12,082 nucleotides of DNA from Phycisphaeraceae bacterium. Lineage in GTDB: Bacteria; Planctomycetota; Phycisphaerae; Phycisphaerales; Phycisphaeraceae. The position numbers and the translations under genes are program-made. Within the stretch, counting starts at the first letter, position 1; every line of letters begins with the position of its first letter. The notes beneath the pieces are model-generated. The model was given only the letters and a program-made list of their open reading frames with translations, was not told the origin of the DNA and did no database searches. This document shows positions 5,915 to 12,082 of this stretch, one piece after another. The DNA lies in the NCBI GenBank assembly GCA_003551485.1, contig PUMS01000182.1, forward strand, positions 1 to 12,082. Reading direction: 5' to 3'.

Positions 5915-7498
5915 TTACCGCTTGCCCACCGGCAGGTCGACTTCGAGCACCTGGCCATCGTCCAGCAGGCGCTGCTTGAGCCTGTCGATGTCGATCTGCT
6001 GGACGCTGGCGTTCTGTTCGATGGCGTGCACCGCGGCGGTGGCGGCGGACTGGCCCAGGATCATGAACACCGGCTCCATCCGGATCGAGCCGAAGGCGAT
6101 GTGCGAACTGGATAGCGCCACCGGCACCAGCAGGTTCTCGCACTCGCTCTCCCGCGGCCGGATGGCGCGATAGCCGATCGGGTAGGGCGCCGCCGGCGCC
6201 ACCTCGACGTTGCCCTCGTTGATCACCCGGCCGTCGATGACCAGGCGGCGGCAGTTGTGCGAGTCCATCTGGTAGGCGGCCATGCCCACCACATCATCGA
6301 CCACCTCGTAGCGCCGGCAGTGGTGCTCGGTCATGACCAGGTCGCTGACCATCCGGCGCCCTTCGCGCACGTAGAGCTGATGCGGCCAGCCGCCGGTGGG
6401 GATGAACTCATCTTTGGGCAGCCCCCACTGGCCCATCTGCTCGCGGACGGCCTTCGGCACGCCGGGATCGTTCTGGAGAAAGTAGAACAGCCCCACGTTG
6501 TGGGTCACGTGCTGCTGGAAGAGGCGCTCGCGCGTGGCGTAGTCGGCGGTGGGCCAGTCGTGGTTGTGGCCGATGAAGTCGGTGCTGACGGCGCCGAAGT
6601 TGTTCGTGTCGGTCTTGCCGTTGGGCATGGCCTTGGTCAGGTTGAACGCATCCCACACGCCGGCTTCGATGTAGCGGCGCAGCAACTCATACCACGCCGG
6701 GTCGTAGCCGGCGGGCCTGGGTACGGGCATGCGGTTGTCCGCCACGTTGGTGAAGCAGATGCGGAAGTTGTAGGCCTGGATGCAGCCATCGCCGCGGCCC
6801 TGCACGCCCGGCTCGACGTCCTGCACGCCCGGCAGCAGGCCGCTCGAGGGCACGCCCTCGGTCACGTAGGGGTCGACCCATGCCTTGAAGTTGTGGTTGG
6901 GGTGGCCGAAGTGGATGCCGTTGAGTGTCTCGCGGTACTGGCTGTTGGGCTCGCGGCCGGCGTGGAAGCTCACGCCCGCCATGGCCATCAGGTCGCCTTC
7001 ATAGGTGCAGTCGAGGAACACCTGCCCGCGGTAGGTGCGGCCGTCTTCCATCTCGATGGCGCGGATGCGGCCGTCAGCGCGGTGCACCTTCGAGAGGTGG
7101 GCATCGTGGTGGACCTCGACGCCGGCCTCGCCGATCCACCGCCGGTAGATGTTGGCCGCAAGGCTCGGCTCGAAGGTCCACTGCTCATCCACACCGTAGT
7201 GTCGGCCGACGTTGCGGTAGAAGTCGCGCGAGATGCCGCCGATGGCGGCCTTGTTGCCGATGTCGGTGGCACCCAGACCGCTCGCGGTCATGCCGCCGAG
7301 AAAGCTATCGAAGGCCACGAGGGCCGCGCGGCGGCCCATCCGCGCCACCTGCATCGCCGCGACCACCCCGGCGCAGGTGCCACCGTAGATGACCACATCG
7401 GCCTCGATCGTGGCCGCAGCGGAGGGGGTAGAGGGGCGGTAGTAGTAGAGATCGGGGAAGGGGTTGTCGCTGCTCATGGTCCGATCGCATCCTTTCAT
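5915..7498 (-). CDS. FAD-dependent oxidoreductase (FAD_oxidored / PF12831-like)
   Basis: The protein has 527 residues from ATG 7498. An N-terminal Rossmann motif IEADVVIYGGTCAGVVAAMQ (31-50), with GGTCAG in place of the usual GxGxxG, binds the FAD ADP part. FLGGMTASGLG (66-76) and VFLDCTYEGDLMAMAG (160-175) are typical of this family, as is the C-terminal block with RPRESECENLLVPVALS, then IRMEPVFMILGQSAATAA. There is no signal peptide, so it should be cytoplasmic. The substrate is unknown. The start codon overlaps the stop of the methyltransferase gene in ATGA, which argues for this start and for coupled translation. A second ATG at M8 (7477) is possible, with AAAGGA about 12 bases upstream. 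The family is common in planctomycetes and some Bacteroidetes, often in genes for polysaccharide or sulfated-compound use, but no such partners are seen here. Confidence 0.85.
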   Translation of the reverse strand: MKGCDRTMSSDNPFPDLYYYRPSTPSAAATIEADVVIYGGTCAGVVAAMQVARMGRRAALVAFDSFLGGMTASGLGATDIGNKAAIGGISRDFYRNVGRHYGVDEQWTFEPSLAANIYRRWIGEAGVEVHHDAHLSKVHRADGRIRAIEMEDGRTYRGQVFLDCTYEGDLMAMAGVSFHAGREPNSQYRETLNGIHFGHPNHNFKAWVDPYVTEGVPSSGLLPGVQDVEPGVQGRGDGCIQAYNFRICFTNVADNRMPVPRPAGYDPAWYELLRRYIEAGVWDAFNLTKAMPNGKTDTNNFGAVSTDFIGHNHDWPTADYATRERLFQQHVTHNVGLFYFLQNDPGVPKAVREQMGQWGLPKDEFIPTGGWPHQLYVREGRRMVSDLVMTEHHCRRYEVVDDVVGMAAYQMDSHNCRRLVIDGRVINEGNVEVAPAAPYPIGYRAIRPRESECENLLVPVALSSSHIAFGSIRMEPVFMILGQSAATAAVHAIEQNASVQQIDIDRLKQRLLDDGQVLEVDLPVGKR

Positions 7499-8274
7499 CC
7501 ATCGGCTTGCGGCGCCGGGTCGGGCCGGCGCCCGATAAACAGTCGGTAGGGCATCGCTTCATCGGGCTCGATGGCGGCATCGAAGCCGCGGTCCTCGAGT
7601 GTCCGAAGCCAGGTGTCGCTGTCGAAGAGGCCGCAGGTGTGGCGATCCTCGAACACCCGCAGTTCCGCACCATCGCGGATGAGGATCACCATCACCATCT
7701 CGAAGCGGGTGTCGGCGGGGTCGGGATCGTAGACGTAGGACATGTAGCTGACGATGAAGCGGCCATCGCCGTGCTGGTCGGTCTCGATCTGGTTCTCGAC
7801 CCACTCCTCGCGGGTGTAGGTCGGCGCGGCGATGAAGATGCCGCCGGGCCGCAGGTGCACCCGCGCCGTCTCGAACACCTGCGCAAGGTCCTCGATGCCG
7901 GTGATGTAGTCGATGGCATCGTGGCACAGCACCGCATCGAACTGCCTGCCGAGCCGGATGCTGCGCATGTCGCCGACGATGCACTCGACGTCGGGATTGA
8001 GGTTGCGGCAGTTCTCGAGCATCGGCGCGGAGAGGTCGACGGCGACGGCGTCGAAGGTGTCGGTCAGGTGGCAGAGCGTGTGGCCCCCGCCGGCGCCCAG
8101 TTCCAGCAGTGCCGGCCGGGGGCGGCCGGCATCGCCGCCGGCGCCGTCGGCGGGCGGGTGATCCACGCCGTAGGCCAGCAGCAGTTGGCGGATGCGCTGG
8201 GCCTCATCGCGGTAGTCCCGCGGCGGTGACAGCAGTGGCCAGAAGGGAGCAAGATCGTCGTAGAGAAGGTTCAT
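7495..8274 (-). CDS. Class I SAM-dependent methyltransferase
   Basis: The protein has 259 residues, starting MNLLYDDLAPFWPLL at ATG 8274. SAM-binding motif I is LLELGAGGGHT (56-66), followed by the acidic motif II AVDLSAPML (78-86), GDMRSIRL (101-108), and FDAVLCHDAIDYI as the post-motif beta strand. HLRPGGIFIAAPTY is the usual motif III region. An Ala/Gly/Pro-rich linker precedes motif I. The in-frame extension to 8379 is Gly/Ala/Ser-rich, without family features, and was left out. The ribosome binding site is weak (GGGGGT about ten bases upstream). The stop overlaps the start of the FAD oxidoreductase gene by ATGA, so the two are probably one translational unit. The acceptor substrate cannot be told from sequence. 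Confidence 0.85.
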   Translation of the reverse strand: MNLLYDDLAPFWPLLSPPRDYRDEAQRIRQLLLAYGVDHPPADGAGGDAGRPRPALLELGAGGGHTLCHLTDTFDAVAVDLSAPMLENCRNLNPDVECIVGDMRSIRLGRQFDAVLCHDAIDYITGIEDLAQVFETARVHLRPGGIFIAAPTYTREEWVENQIETDQHGDGRFIVSYMSYVYDPDPADTRFEMVMVILIRDGAELRVFEDRHTCGLFDSDTWLRTLEDRGFDAAIEPDEAMPYRLFIGRRPDPAPQADG

Positions 8275-8284
8275 GCAATGGTGA

Positions 8285-8354
8285 CCCCCGGAAGCCCCCC
8301 CGGCCCCCCCGGAAGTCGCCGCAAGTGCTCCTGGAAGCGCCCCTGAAGCGCCCC
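8285..8354 (-). other. G-run leader between efp and the methyltransferase gene
   Basis: On the minus strand the leader has G runs of 7, 7 and 5 (complement of 8304-8310, 8295-8301 and 8285-8289), separated by CC and CTTCC, and a tandem GGGGCGCTTC repeat (complement of 8334-8343 and 8345-8354). The longer runs can be split to satisfy a four-tract quadruplex. The runs end about ten bases from the methyltransferase ATG, so they may affect ribosome access. The 159-base gap between efp and this gene shows no clear promoter and no terminator T run. Confidence 0.35.
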
Positions 8355-8433
8355 GGATGCTCCCGGCCCCCGGCGACACCCGCCGCGGGCGCGGAGGGTC
8401 GGGCCGCGGGTGGCGGCCGTCAGCGTGGCGGGG

Positions 8434-8997
8434 TTACTCTTCCTTGACGCGGCCGAGGTACTCGCCCGTGGTGGTGTTGATGCGAACGACCTCGCCCTGC
8501 TTGATGAACGGGGGCACACGGGTCTTGAGGCCGGTTTCGCAGATCGCCTCCTTGAGCTGGTTGGTGGCGGTGGCGCCGCGGACCACGGGCTGGGTCTCGG
8601 TGATCTGAAGGTCCACCGCCGCGGGCAGCTCGAGGCTCATGACCTGTCCCTCGTGGACCAGGGTGGTGACCACGGTGTTGGGCTTGAGGTAGAGCAGGGC
8701 ATTGCCAAGCTGCTCGTTGGGGATCGAGAGCTGGTCGAAGGTCTGGTTGTCCATGAACACGGCGCCCGAGCCGTCGGAGTAGAGGTACTCCATCTCGCGG
8801 CGGTCGAGCATGGCCTGCTCGACCTCCTCGACGCTCCGCAGCCGCTTCTCGACGTGGCCGCCGGTCCTGACGTTCTTGAGTTTGACCTGCACGTAGGCCG
8901 GTCCCTTGCCGGGCTTGACGTGCTCGGTGGAGACCACCAGCCACACCTGGTTATCCATGTCCAGCGCCATGCCGGGTTTAACGTCCGTCGCCTTCAC
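8434..8997 (-). CDS. efp: Elongation factor P
   Basis: The protein has 187 residues from GTG 8997 (E. coli EF-P has 188). It starts MKATDVKPGMALDMDNQVW. Domain I carries HVKPGKGPAYVQVKLKN, whose second Lys (K31) is the position that is modified in many EF-Ps and reaches the peptidyl-transferase centre. Later come YLYSDGSGAVFMDNQTFDQL in domain II and a C-terminal GEVVRINTTTGEYLGRVKEE in domain III. EF-P relieves ribosome stalling at proline runs. The start was set at GTG 8997 because AGGAG (9007-9011) lies nine bases upstream and it restores the standard N-terminus. The six-codon extension to TTG 9015 would place that AGGAG inside the gene. It has its own promoter (9070-9098). No EF-P-modifying enzyme is in the window. 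Identification is firm. Confidence 0.97.
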   Translation of the reverse strand: MKATDVKPGMALDMDNQVWLVVSTEHVKPGKGPAYVQVKLKNVRTGGHVEKRLRSVEEVEQAMLDRREMEYLYSDGSGAVFMDNQTFDQLSIPNEQLGNALLYLKPNTVVTTLVHEGQVMSLELPAAVDLQITETQPVVRGATATNQLKEAICETGLKTRVPPFIKQGEVVRINTTTGEYLGRVKEE

Positions 8998-9021
8998 GGT
9001 TGACAGCTCCTGCAAACAGGG

Positions 9022-9057
9022 GCACGGGGGCGTGCACCAGCCCGGCCCCTGCCGGGC
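9022..9057 (-). promoter_or_regulatory. Two hairpins in the efp 5' leader
   Basis: On the efp transcript two stems precede the ribosome binding site: a 7-bp GCCCGGC/GCCGGGC stem with an AGGG loop (9040-9046 with 9051-9057) and a 5-bp GCACG/CGTGC stem (9022-9026 with 9031-9035). AGGAG begins 11 bases after the second. They may protect the mRNA or modulate its translation. No known leader motif is recognised. Confidence 0.35.
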
Positions 9058-9069
9058 GTGGAGTCCTGC

Positions 9070-9098
9070 ATTATGCCACCACCCGCGCCTTGCAGCAA
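9070..9098 (-). promoter_or_regulatory. efp: Sigma-70-like promoter of efp
   Basis: On the minus strand TTGCTG (9093-9098) and CATAAT (9070-9075) are separated by 17 bases, a close match to consensus. Transcription would begin near 9063, giving a leader of about 65 bases before the GTG start. This indicates that efp is expressed independently of the flippase gene upstream of it. Confidence 0.6.
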
Positions 9099-9213
9099 CC
9101 GCCGGACGCCACGCGCATGGTGCGCGGTGTGCCAGATTCCCCGGCCCTCATGATGCAGGGTGGGTCGAGCGAGGCTTTGCAAGCAACGCACCTCCCTCGC
9201 CCCATGCTGCGCG

Positions 9214-10275
9214 CTACGCCTCGTCGCGGCTTTCGTTTGCGGCCACCTGCCTGGAGGGTTTTTCCAGCAGGTCGGCGCCGGCCTGGGTGGCCAGCCACAG
9301 GCCGATGGCAATCACCACACCGTCCCAGAAGCGAAGGCACAGCAGGTAGGCCATGCACGCGGTGGGGGTCTGGTCAACGAGCGTGAACACCAGCAACATG
9401 CCCCCATCCAGCGTGCCCACGCCCGAGGGGGTCACCTGCGCCGCCAGCAGTGCCTGTGTGGCCACGAAGATCAGCGCCAACTCACCGAAGCTCAGGCCCG
9501 TGGCCCCGCCGATGCCGAAGAACACCGCCGGCCGCACGAACATCGTCAGGTGGCTGAGCAGCAGGATGAGGAACGTGCCGCTGGCGGTGGCCTTCTCCTG
9601 GTTGAACACGCGGTGCACCTGCTGCTCCATGTCCCGCGTGCGCTGGCTGAGCCGGCGCATCAGCCGCGAGCGCGAGAACCATCGTCGCGTGCGGAATATC
9701 AGCACCGTCAGGGGCATCCACTCGCGATACAGCGCGATCCACAGCAGCAGGCAGATGCCGCAGAACACCGCCGCCGCCACCATGATCATCACGCCCACCG
9801 GCAGGTACGGCTCGGAAAACAGCGTCCCGCGGAAGTGGATCGCCGTGGCGGCCGTACACAGGGCGAACAGCAGCGCAAAGCTCAGCGCCTCGACGTATTT
9901 GACCAGCACCACCGTACCCGCAAGCTCGTGCAGCGACAGGCCCGTGCGGCGGGCCACGTAGAGCACCCGCACCGCCTCGCCGCCGAGGTAGCTCGATGGC
10001 GTGACGATGTTCACCGCCAGGCCCACGGTGGTGGCGCTGACCAGGGTGTGGTAGGGGATGTCGTGGCCAATGGGCCGGTTCAGCCGCGACCACGCCGCAC
10101 CCTGGAGCAGCAACACCGCCAGGGAGACCAGGCCCACACCGATAAACGCCATCGGCCCGCTCTCTCGGAGGGCCTGGAGGGTCTCGGCCAGGCCGACCCA
10201 CCAGACCACCCCGCCGAGGATGACCACGGAGGCGATCAGCATCACGGCCCACTTGATGGTGCGTCGCAGGGGCAA
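9214..10275 (-). CDS. Lysylphosphatidylglycerol synthase TM-domain (flippase-like) membrane protein
   Basis: The protein has 353 residues with roughly eight hydrophobic segments (about 11-27, 43-60, 77-95, 122-146, 159-182, 234-256, 263-281 and 305-330) and a basic loop at 195-215. The family signatures are NIVTPSSYLGGEAVR (89-103) and VTPSGVGTLDGG (281-292), matching the PF03706 / UPF0104 flippase-like group (the transmembrane part of MprF). Such proteins move lipids or lipid-linked molecules across the inner membrane. The soluble aminoacyl-transferase part of MprF is absent, so lysyl-PG synthesis is not implied. The start is TTG 10275, with AAGGA seven bases upstream. An ATG at codon 12 exists but has no ribosome binding site. 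It diverges from the epimerase gene across about 116 bases. The cargo is unknown. Confidence 0.85.
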   Translation of the reverse strand: MPLRRTIKWAVMLIASVVILGGVVWWVGLAETLQALRESGPMAFIGVGLVSLAVLLLQGAAWSRLNRPIGHDIPYHTLVSATTVGLAVNIVTPSSYLGGEAVRVLYVARRTGLSLHELAGTVVLVKYVEALSFALLFALCTAATAIHFRGTLFSEPYLPVGVMIMVAAAVFCGICLLLWIALYREWMPLTVLIFRTRRWFSRSRLMRRLSQRTRDMEQQVHRVFNQEKATASGTFLILLLSHLTMFVRPAVFFGIGGATGLSFGELALIFVATQALLAAQVTPSGVGTLDGGMLLVFTLVDQTPTACMAYLLCLRFWDGVVIAIGLWLATQAGADLLEKPSRQVAANESRDEA

Positions 10276-10313
10276 GCAAAAGTCCTTATTCCCCCCGGCA
10301 TCGGGAGGTGCCT

Positions 10314-10319
10314 TATACT
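10314..10319 (+). promoter_or_regulatory. Possible -10 element of the epimerase gene
   Basis: TATACT matches TATAAT at five of six bases. No acceptable -35 lies 16-18 bases upstream (the site there is a C run), so an activator or another sigma factor would be needed. It is 72 bases before the epimerase start codon. Confidence 0.25.
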
Positions 10320-10325
10320 CGGCAA

Positions 10326-10355
10326 ATTATTCATCGGCCAGTCCCGGCCATGCAA
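10326..10355 (-). promoter_or_regulatory. Possible promoter of the flippase-like gene
   Basis: On the minus strand TTGCAT (10350-10355) and AATAAT (10326-10331) are 18 bases apart. This is a moderate match to sigma-70 sites, about 50 bases upstream of the TTG start. It overlaps the epimerase leader, so the two divergent genes may share control. Confidence 0.35.
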
Positions 10356-10391
10356 TCGCCCCCCTTGCCCCACCCCATGACCGAGGTTTTC

Positions 10392-11396
10392 ATGCGAGCA
10401 CTCGTCACAGGCGCCACCGGCTTCATCGGCAGCCATCTGGTCGAGCACCTGCTCGAGCAGGGCCACGAGGTGAGCATCCTTACCCGGCCGGGCAGCGACC
10501 GCTCGCGGCTCGACGGCCGTCCCATCGACGTTCACGTCGCCGACCCCACTGACGCTCCTGCCCTCGGCCGCGCCCTCAGGGGCATCGACCTGGTCTTCCA
10601 CGTCGCCGGGTTCATGCGTGGGCGGCGGTGGCCGGAATACGTGGCAGGAAACATCGAGCCGGCACGGGCGCTGGCCTCGGCCGCGGCGGACCTGGACAAC
10701 CCGCCCAGGCGGCTACTCTACATCAGCAGCCTCGCCGCCGGCGGCCCCGCTCCCACCCCTGAGCCGCTGACTGAGGACGATCCGCCGCGCCCCATCGACC
10801 ATTACGGCCGCAGCAAGCTGGAAGCAGAGCAGCAGATCATGGCCGTCGGCGACCGACTGCCGGTCACCATCATCCGGCCCCCTGTGGTCTACGGCCCCAA
10901 TGACCGCAACTTCCTGCCACTGATTCGCACAGCACAGCGCTTCGGCATCGCGCCCACCATCGGCTCGCCGAAGAAGCGCATCAGCACCATCCACGCCCAC
11001 GACCTGGCCCGCGGGGCGTTGCTGGCGGCCACGATGGACAAGGCCGCGGGCAGGCTCTACTACCTGACCACCCACACCGCCACGCTGGCGGAGATGGTCG
11101 ATGCCATCGCCCTGGCGCTGGGCAGGCGGCTGCGCAGGCTGCGGATTCCGGGTTGGGTGGCGCGGCTGGCGGGCGAGGTGGGCCAGCTCCGGTGGGCGAT
11201 CAGCGGCCGGCCGCAACTGCTGGCCAGACGGAAGGTTCGCGACATGCTCCAGCCGCGGTGGATTTGCTCCAGCCGGCGTGCGGAGCACGACTTGGGCTTT
11301 CACGGGGTATTCAACTTTCAGGATGGCATGAGACACACCGCCGCGGCCTACGCCCGCCAGGGCCTGATCGCCCCCCTGCCCGACGATGCTGCATAG
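10392..11396 (+). CDS. NAD-dependent epimerase/dehydratase family protein (extended SDR)
   Basis: The protein has 334 residues from ATG 10392, with GAGG (10383-10386) five bases upstream. MRALVTGATGFIGSHL has the NAD-binding GATGFIG (7-13). LVFHVAGFMRG (67-77), LLYISSLAAGG (108-118) with the catalytic Ser, and the active-site YGRSK (Y138, K142) are all in place. IIRPPVVYGPND follows, then a HAHDLARG segment. The full set of extended-SDR residues suggests an active nucleotide-sugar epimerase, reductase or 3-beta-HSD-like enzyme; the substrate cannot be read. The C-terminal part is rich in Arg and Leu and less conserved. The upstream in-frame extension to 10308 is not family-like. There is no pathway partner next to it apart from the divergent flippase-like gene. 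Confidence 0.88.
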   Translation: MRALVTGATGFIGSHLVEHLLEQGHEVSILTRPGSDRSRLDGRPIDVHVADPTDAPALGRALRGIDLVFHVAGFMRGRRWPEYVAGNIEPARALASAAADLDNPPRRLLYISSLAAGGPAPTPEPLTEDDPPRPIDHYGRSKLEAEQQIMAVGDRLPVTIIRPPVVYGPNDRNFLPLIRTAQRFGIAPTIGSPKKRISTIHAHDLARGALLAATMDKAAGRLYYLTTHTATLAEMVDAIALALGRRLRRLRIPGWVARLAGEVGQLRWAISGRPQLLARRKVRDMLQPRWICSSRRAEHDLGFHGVFNFQDGMRHTAAAYARQGLIAPLPDDAA

Positions 11397-11524
11397 CATG
11401 ATCGTGCCCGGCTGGGGATGGTCGCACTACCGATCTGCCCGCCGCACGGACTGATCCCCCGCCGTCGCCCTGCCCCGGCCTGGTGCATCCAGACCAGGAG
11501 GATGCCGGCCCGGCTCAACCGACC

Positions 11525-11863
11525 ATGACCCGGCAGACCGAACAGTTCATCAGCGAGCCCATCGAGCCCGCAACCGGCACCGCCGACGCCACCGCCATGG
11601 CGCGTGGCGAGCCGGGCCTGCCCGCGGCGTTCACCTGGCGCGGCCGGGCTTACCACGTGGCCGGCCGGCTTGACACCTGGAAGCAGAGCGGTCCCAGTTC
11701 CTGTGGCGAACGGTACTTGCGCCGGCACTGGTACCGGGTGCAGACCCTTGAAGGGCCGGTGATGACCCTCTATTGCCTGCGCCAGCCCGCCAGCGCCCGC
11801 CGCGCCAAGGCCCGATGGTGGCTCTACAGCCTCCAGACCGCCGACACGGGCCCAAGCGGGTGA
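11525..11863 (+). CDS. DUF6504-like small protein
   Basis: The protein has 112 residues from ATG 11525, starting MTRQTEQFISEPIEP. The recognisable core is PAAFTWRGRAYHVAGRLDTW (33-52), then RYLRRHWYRVQT (63-74), MTLYCLRQ (80-87) and RWWLYSL (97-103). This pattern of WRG-Y-V, RRHWYRV and LYC/F-R followed by WWLY is how I recall DUF6504, whose function is unknown. The start is uncertain: ATG 11525 keeps the FISEPIEP head, but AGGAGG (11496-11501) is 23 bases upstream, and a GTG at 11483 would give 126 residues. It follows the epimerase by 128 bases, which hold no clear promoter. Confidence 0.65.
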   Translation: MTRQTEQFISEPIEPATGTADATAMARGEPGLPAAFTWRGRAYHVAGRLDTWKQSGPSSCGERYLRRHWYRVQTLEGPVMTLYCLRQPASARRAKARWWLYSLQTADTGPSG

Positions 11864-11873
11864 ATCGTGCCGG

Positions 11874-12082
11874 TCACGGCTTCACCCAGCCGGCCCCGCC
11901 GACCGATGATCTGGCGGGACGGCGAAGCGGACGGGGAATCGATGGCGATGGCCGCGTTGCGGGCCGCTGCCAGCGCTCGCTCGCCGCGCGCAACTCGGCC
12001 TCGCGGCGTTTCCGTTCCGTGATGTCGCGGACGAAACCGCAACAATACTCTTCCCCTTCCGCCTCGACGAACACGGCCTGCA
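11874..12082 (-). pseudogene. End of a PAS/PAC-domain signalling protein, apparently truncated or frameshifted (partial)
   Basis: Entering from the right edge, the frame reads AVFVEAEGEEYCCGFVRDITERKRREAELRAASERW, the classic end of a PAS/PAC sensor domain followed by a coiled-coil linker. The expected next part, a histidine kinase or GGDEF domain, is missing. The frame turns into an Arg/Pro/Ser-rich tail and stops at 11874. In the next frame the same DNA continues as ERALAAARNAAIAI, a better coiled-coil continuation, which points to a one-base shift around 11971-11983. That second frame also lacks a kinase and stops at 11824, inside the DUF6504-like gene. It is therefore probably a decayed or truncated sensor gene, or a short PAS-only protein. 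The 5' part lies outside the window. Confidence 0.6.

Noticed and set aside
6257..7549. 430-codon open frame on the plus strand
   Set aside because: It is the mirror of the FAD oxidoreductase gene; repetitive Val/Ala/His/Gly composition and no recognisable domain.
9112..9126. CGCGCA/TGCGCG hairpin downstream of the flippase-like gene
   Set aside because: Short stem without a T run on the transcribed strand; too weak to call a terminator.
9160..10380. 406-codon open frame on the plus strand, rich in Gln, His and Arg
   Set aside because: It lies opposite the membrane-protein gene, whose hydrophobic codons give such polar strings when read in reverse.

Overview
The window is high-GC bacterial DNA, probably from a planctomycete and perhaps a Phycisphaerae-like lineage. 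This is an inference, based on an oversized GspK-like protein with Asp/Gly-rich loops, a pseudopilin upstream of it, an FAD_oxidored-family protein, a DUF6504-like protein, and an inverted-repeat element built from CGCGAAGG units. No rRNA, tRNA, CRISPR array, transposase or integrase was seen.

Layout. (1) 1-4729, plus strand: the 3' end of a type II secretion/pseudopilin operon. It holds the tail of one gene, a GspJ-position pseudopilin with an FTLTE methylation motif, and a 1061-residue GspK-like minor pseudopilin. (2) 4730-5081: no protein gene, but a sigma-70-like promoter directly after the gspK stop, about 300 bases rich in strong hairpins, and a terminator-like stem with T5 just before the ribosome binding site of the next gene. 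This is the best candidate here for an undescribed RNA element. (3) 5082-5507: a HIT-family nucleotide hydrolase, followed by a possible 34-codon ORF overlapping its stop. (4) 5508-5914: a convergent intergenic region with a palindrome, a 19-bp inverted repeat made of 8-base units, and a G-quadruplex motif. (5) 5915-10275, minus strand, read from right to left: a membrane flippase-like protein, elongation factor P with its own promoter and a two-hairpin leader, a SAM-dependent methyltransferase, and an FAD-dependent oxidoreductase whose start overlaps the methyltransferase stop by ATGA. (6) 10276-10391: a divergent promoter region. (7) 10392-11863, plus strand: an NAD-dependent epimerase/dehydratase and a small DUF6504-like protein. 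(8) 11874-12082, minus strand: the end of a PAS/PAC signalling protein that looks truncated or frameshifted.

How the genes relate. The two pseudopilin genes probably work with further Gsp genes to the left, outside the window. GspK with GspJ and GspI caps the pseudopilus tip. The methyltransferase and oxidoreductase are probably translationally coupled and so may share a pathway, but nothing in the window names the substrate. Elongation factor P is housekeeping. The flippase-like protein and the epimerase are divergently transcribed and could both act on envelope lipids or glycans, but that is only contextual. Many long open frames on the opposite strands are GC-driven shadows and were left out.
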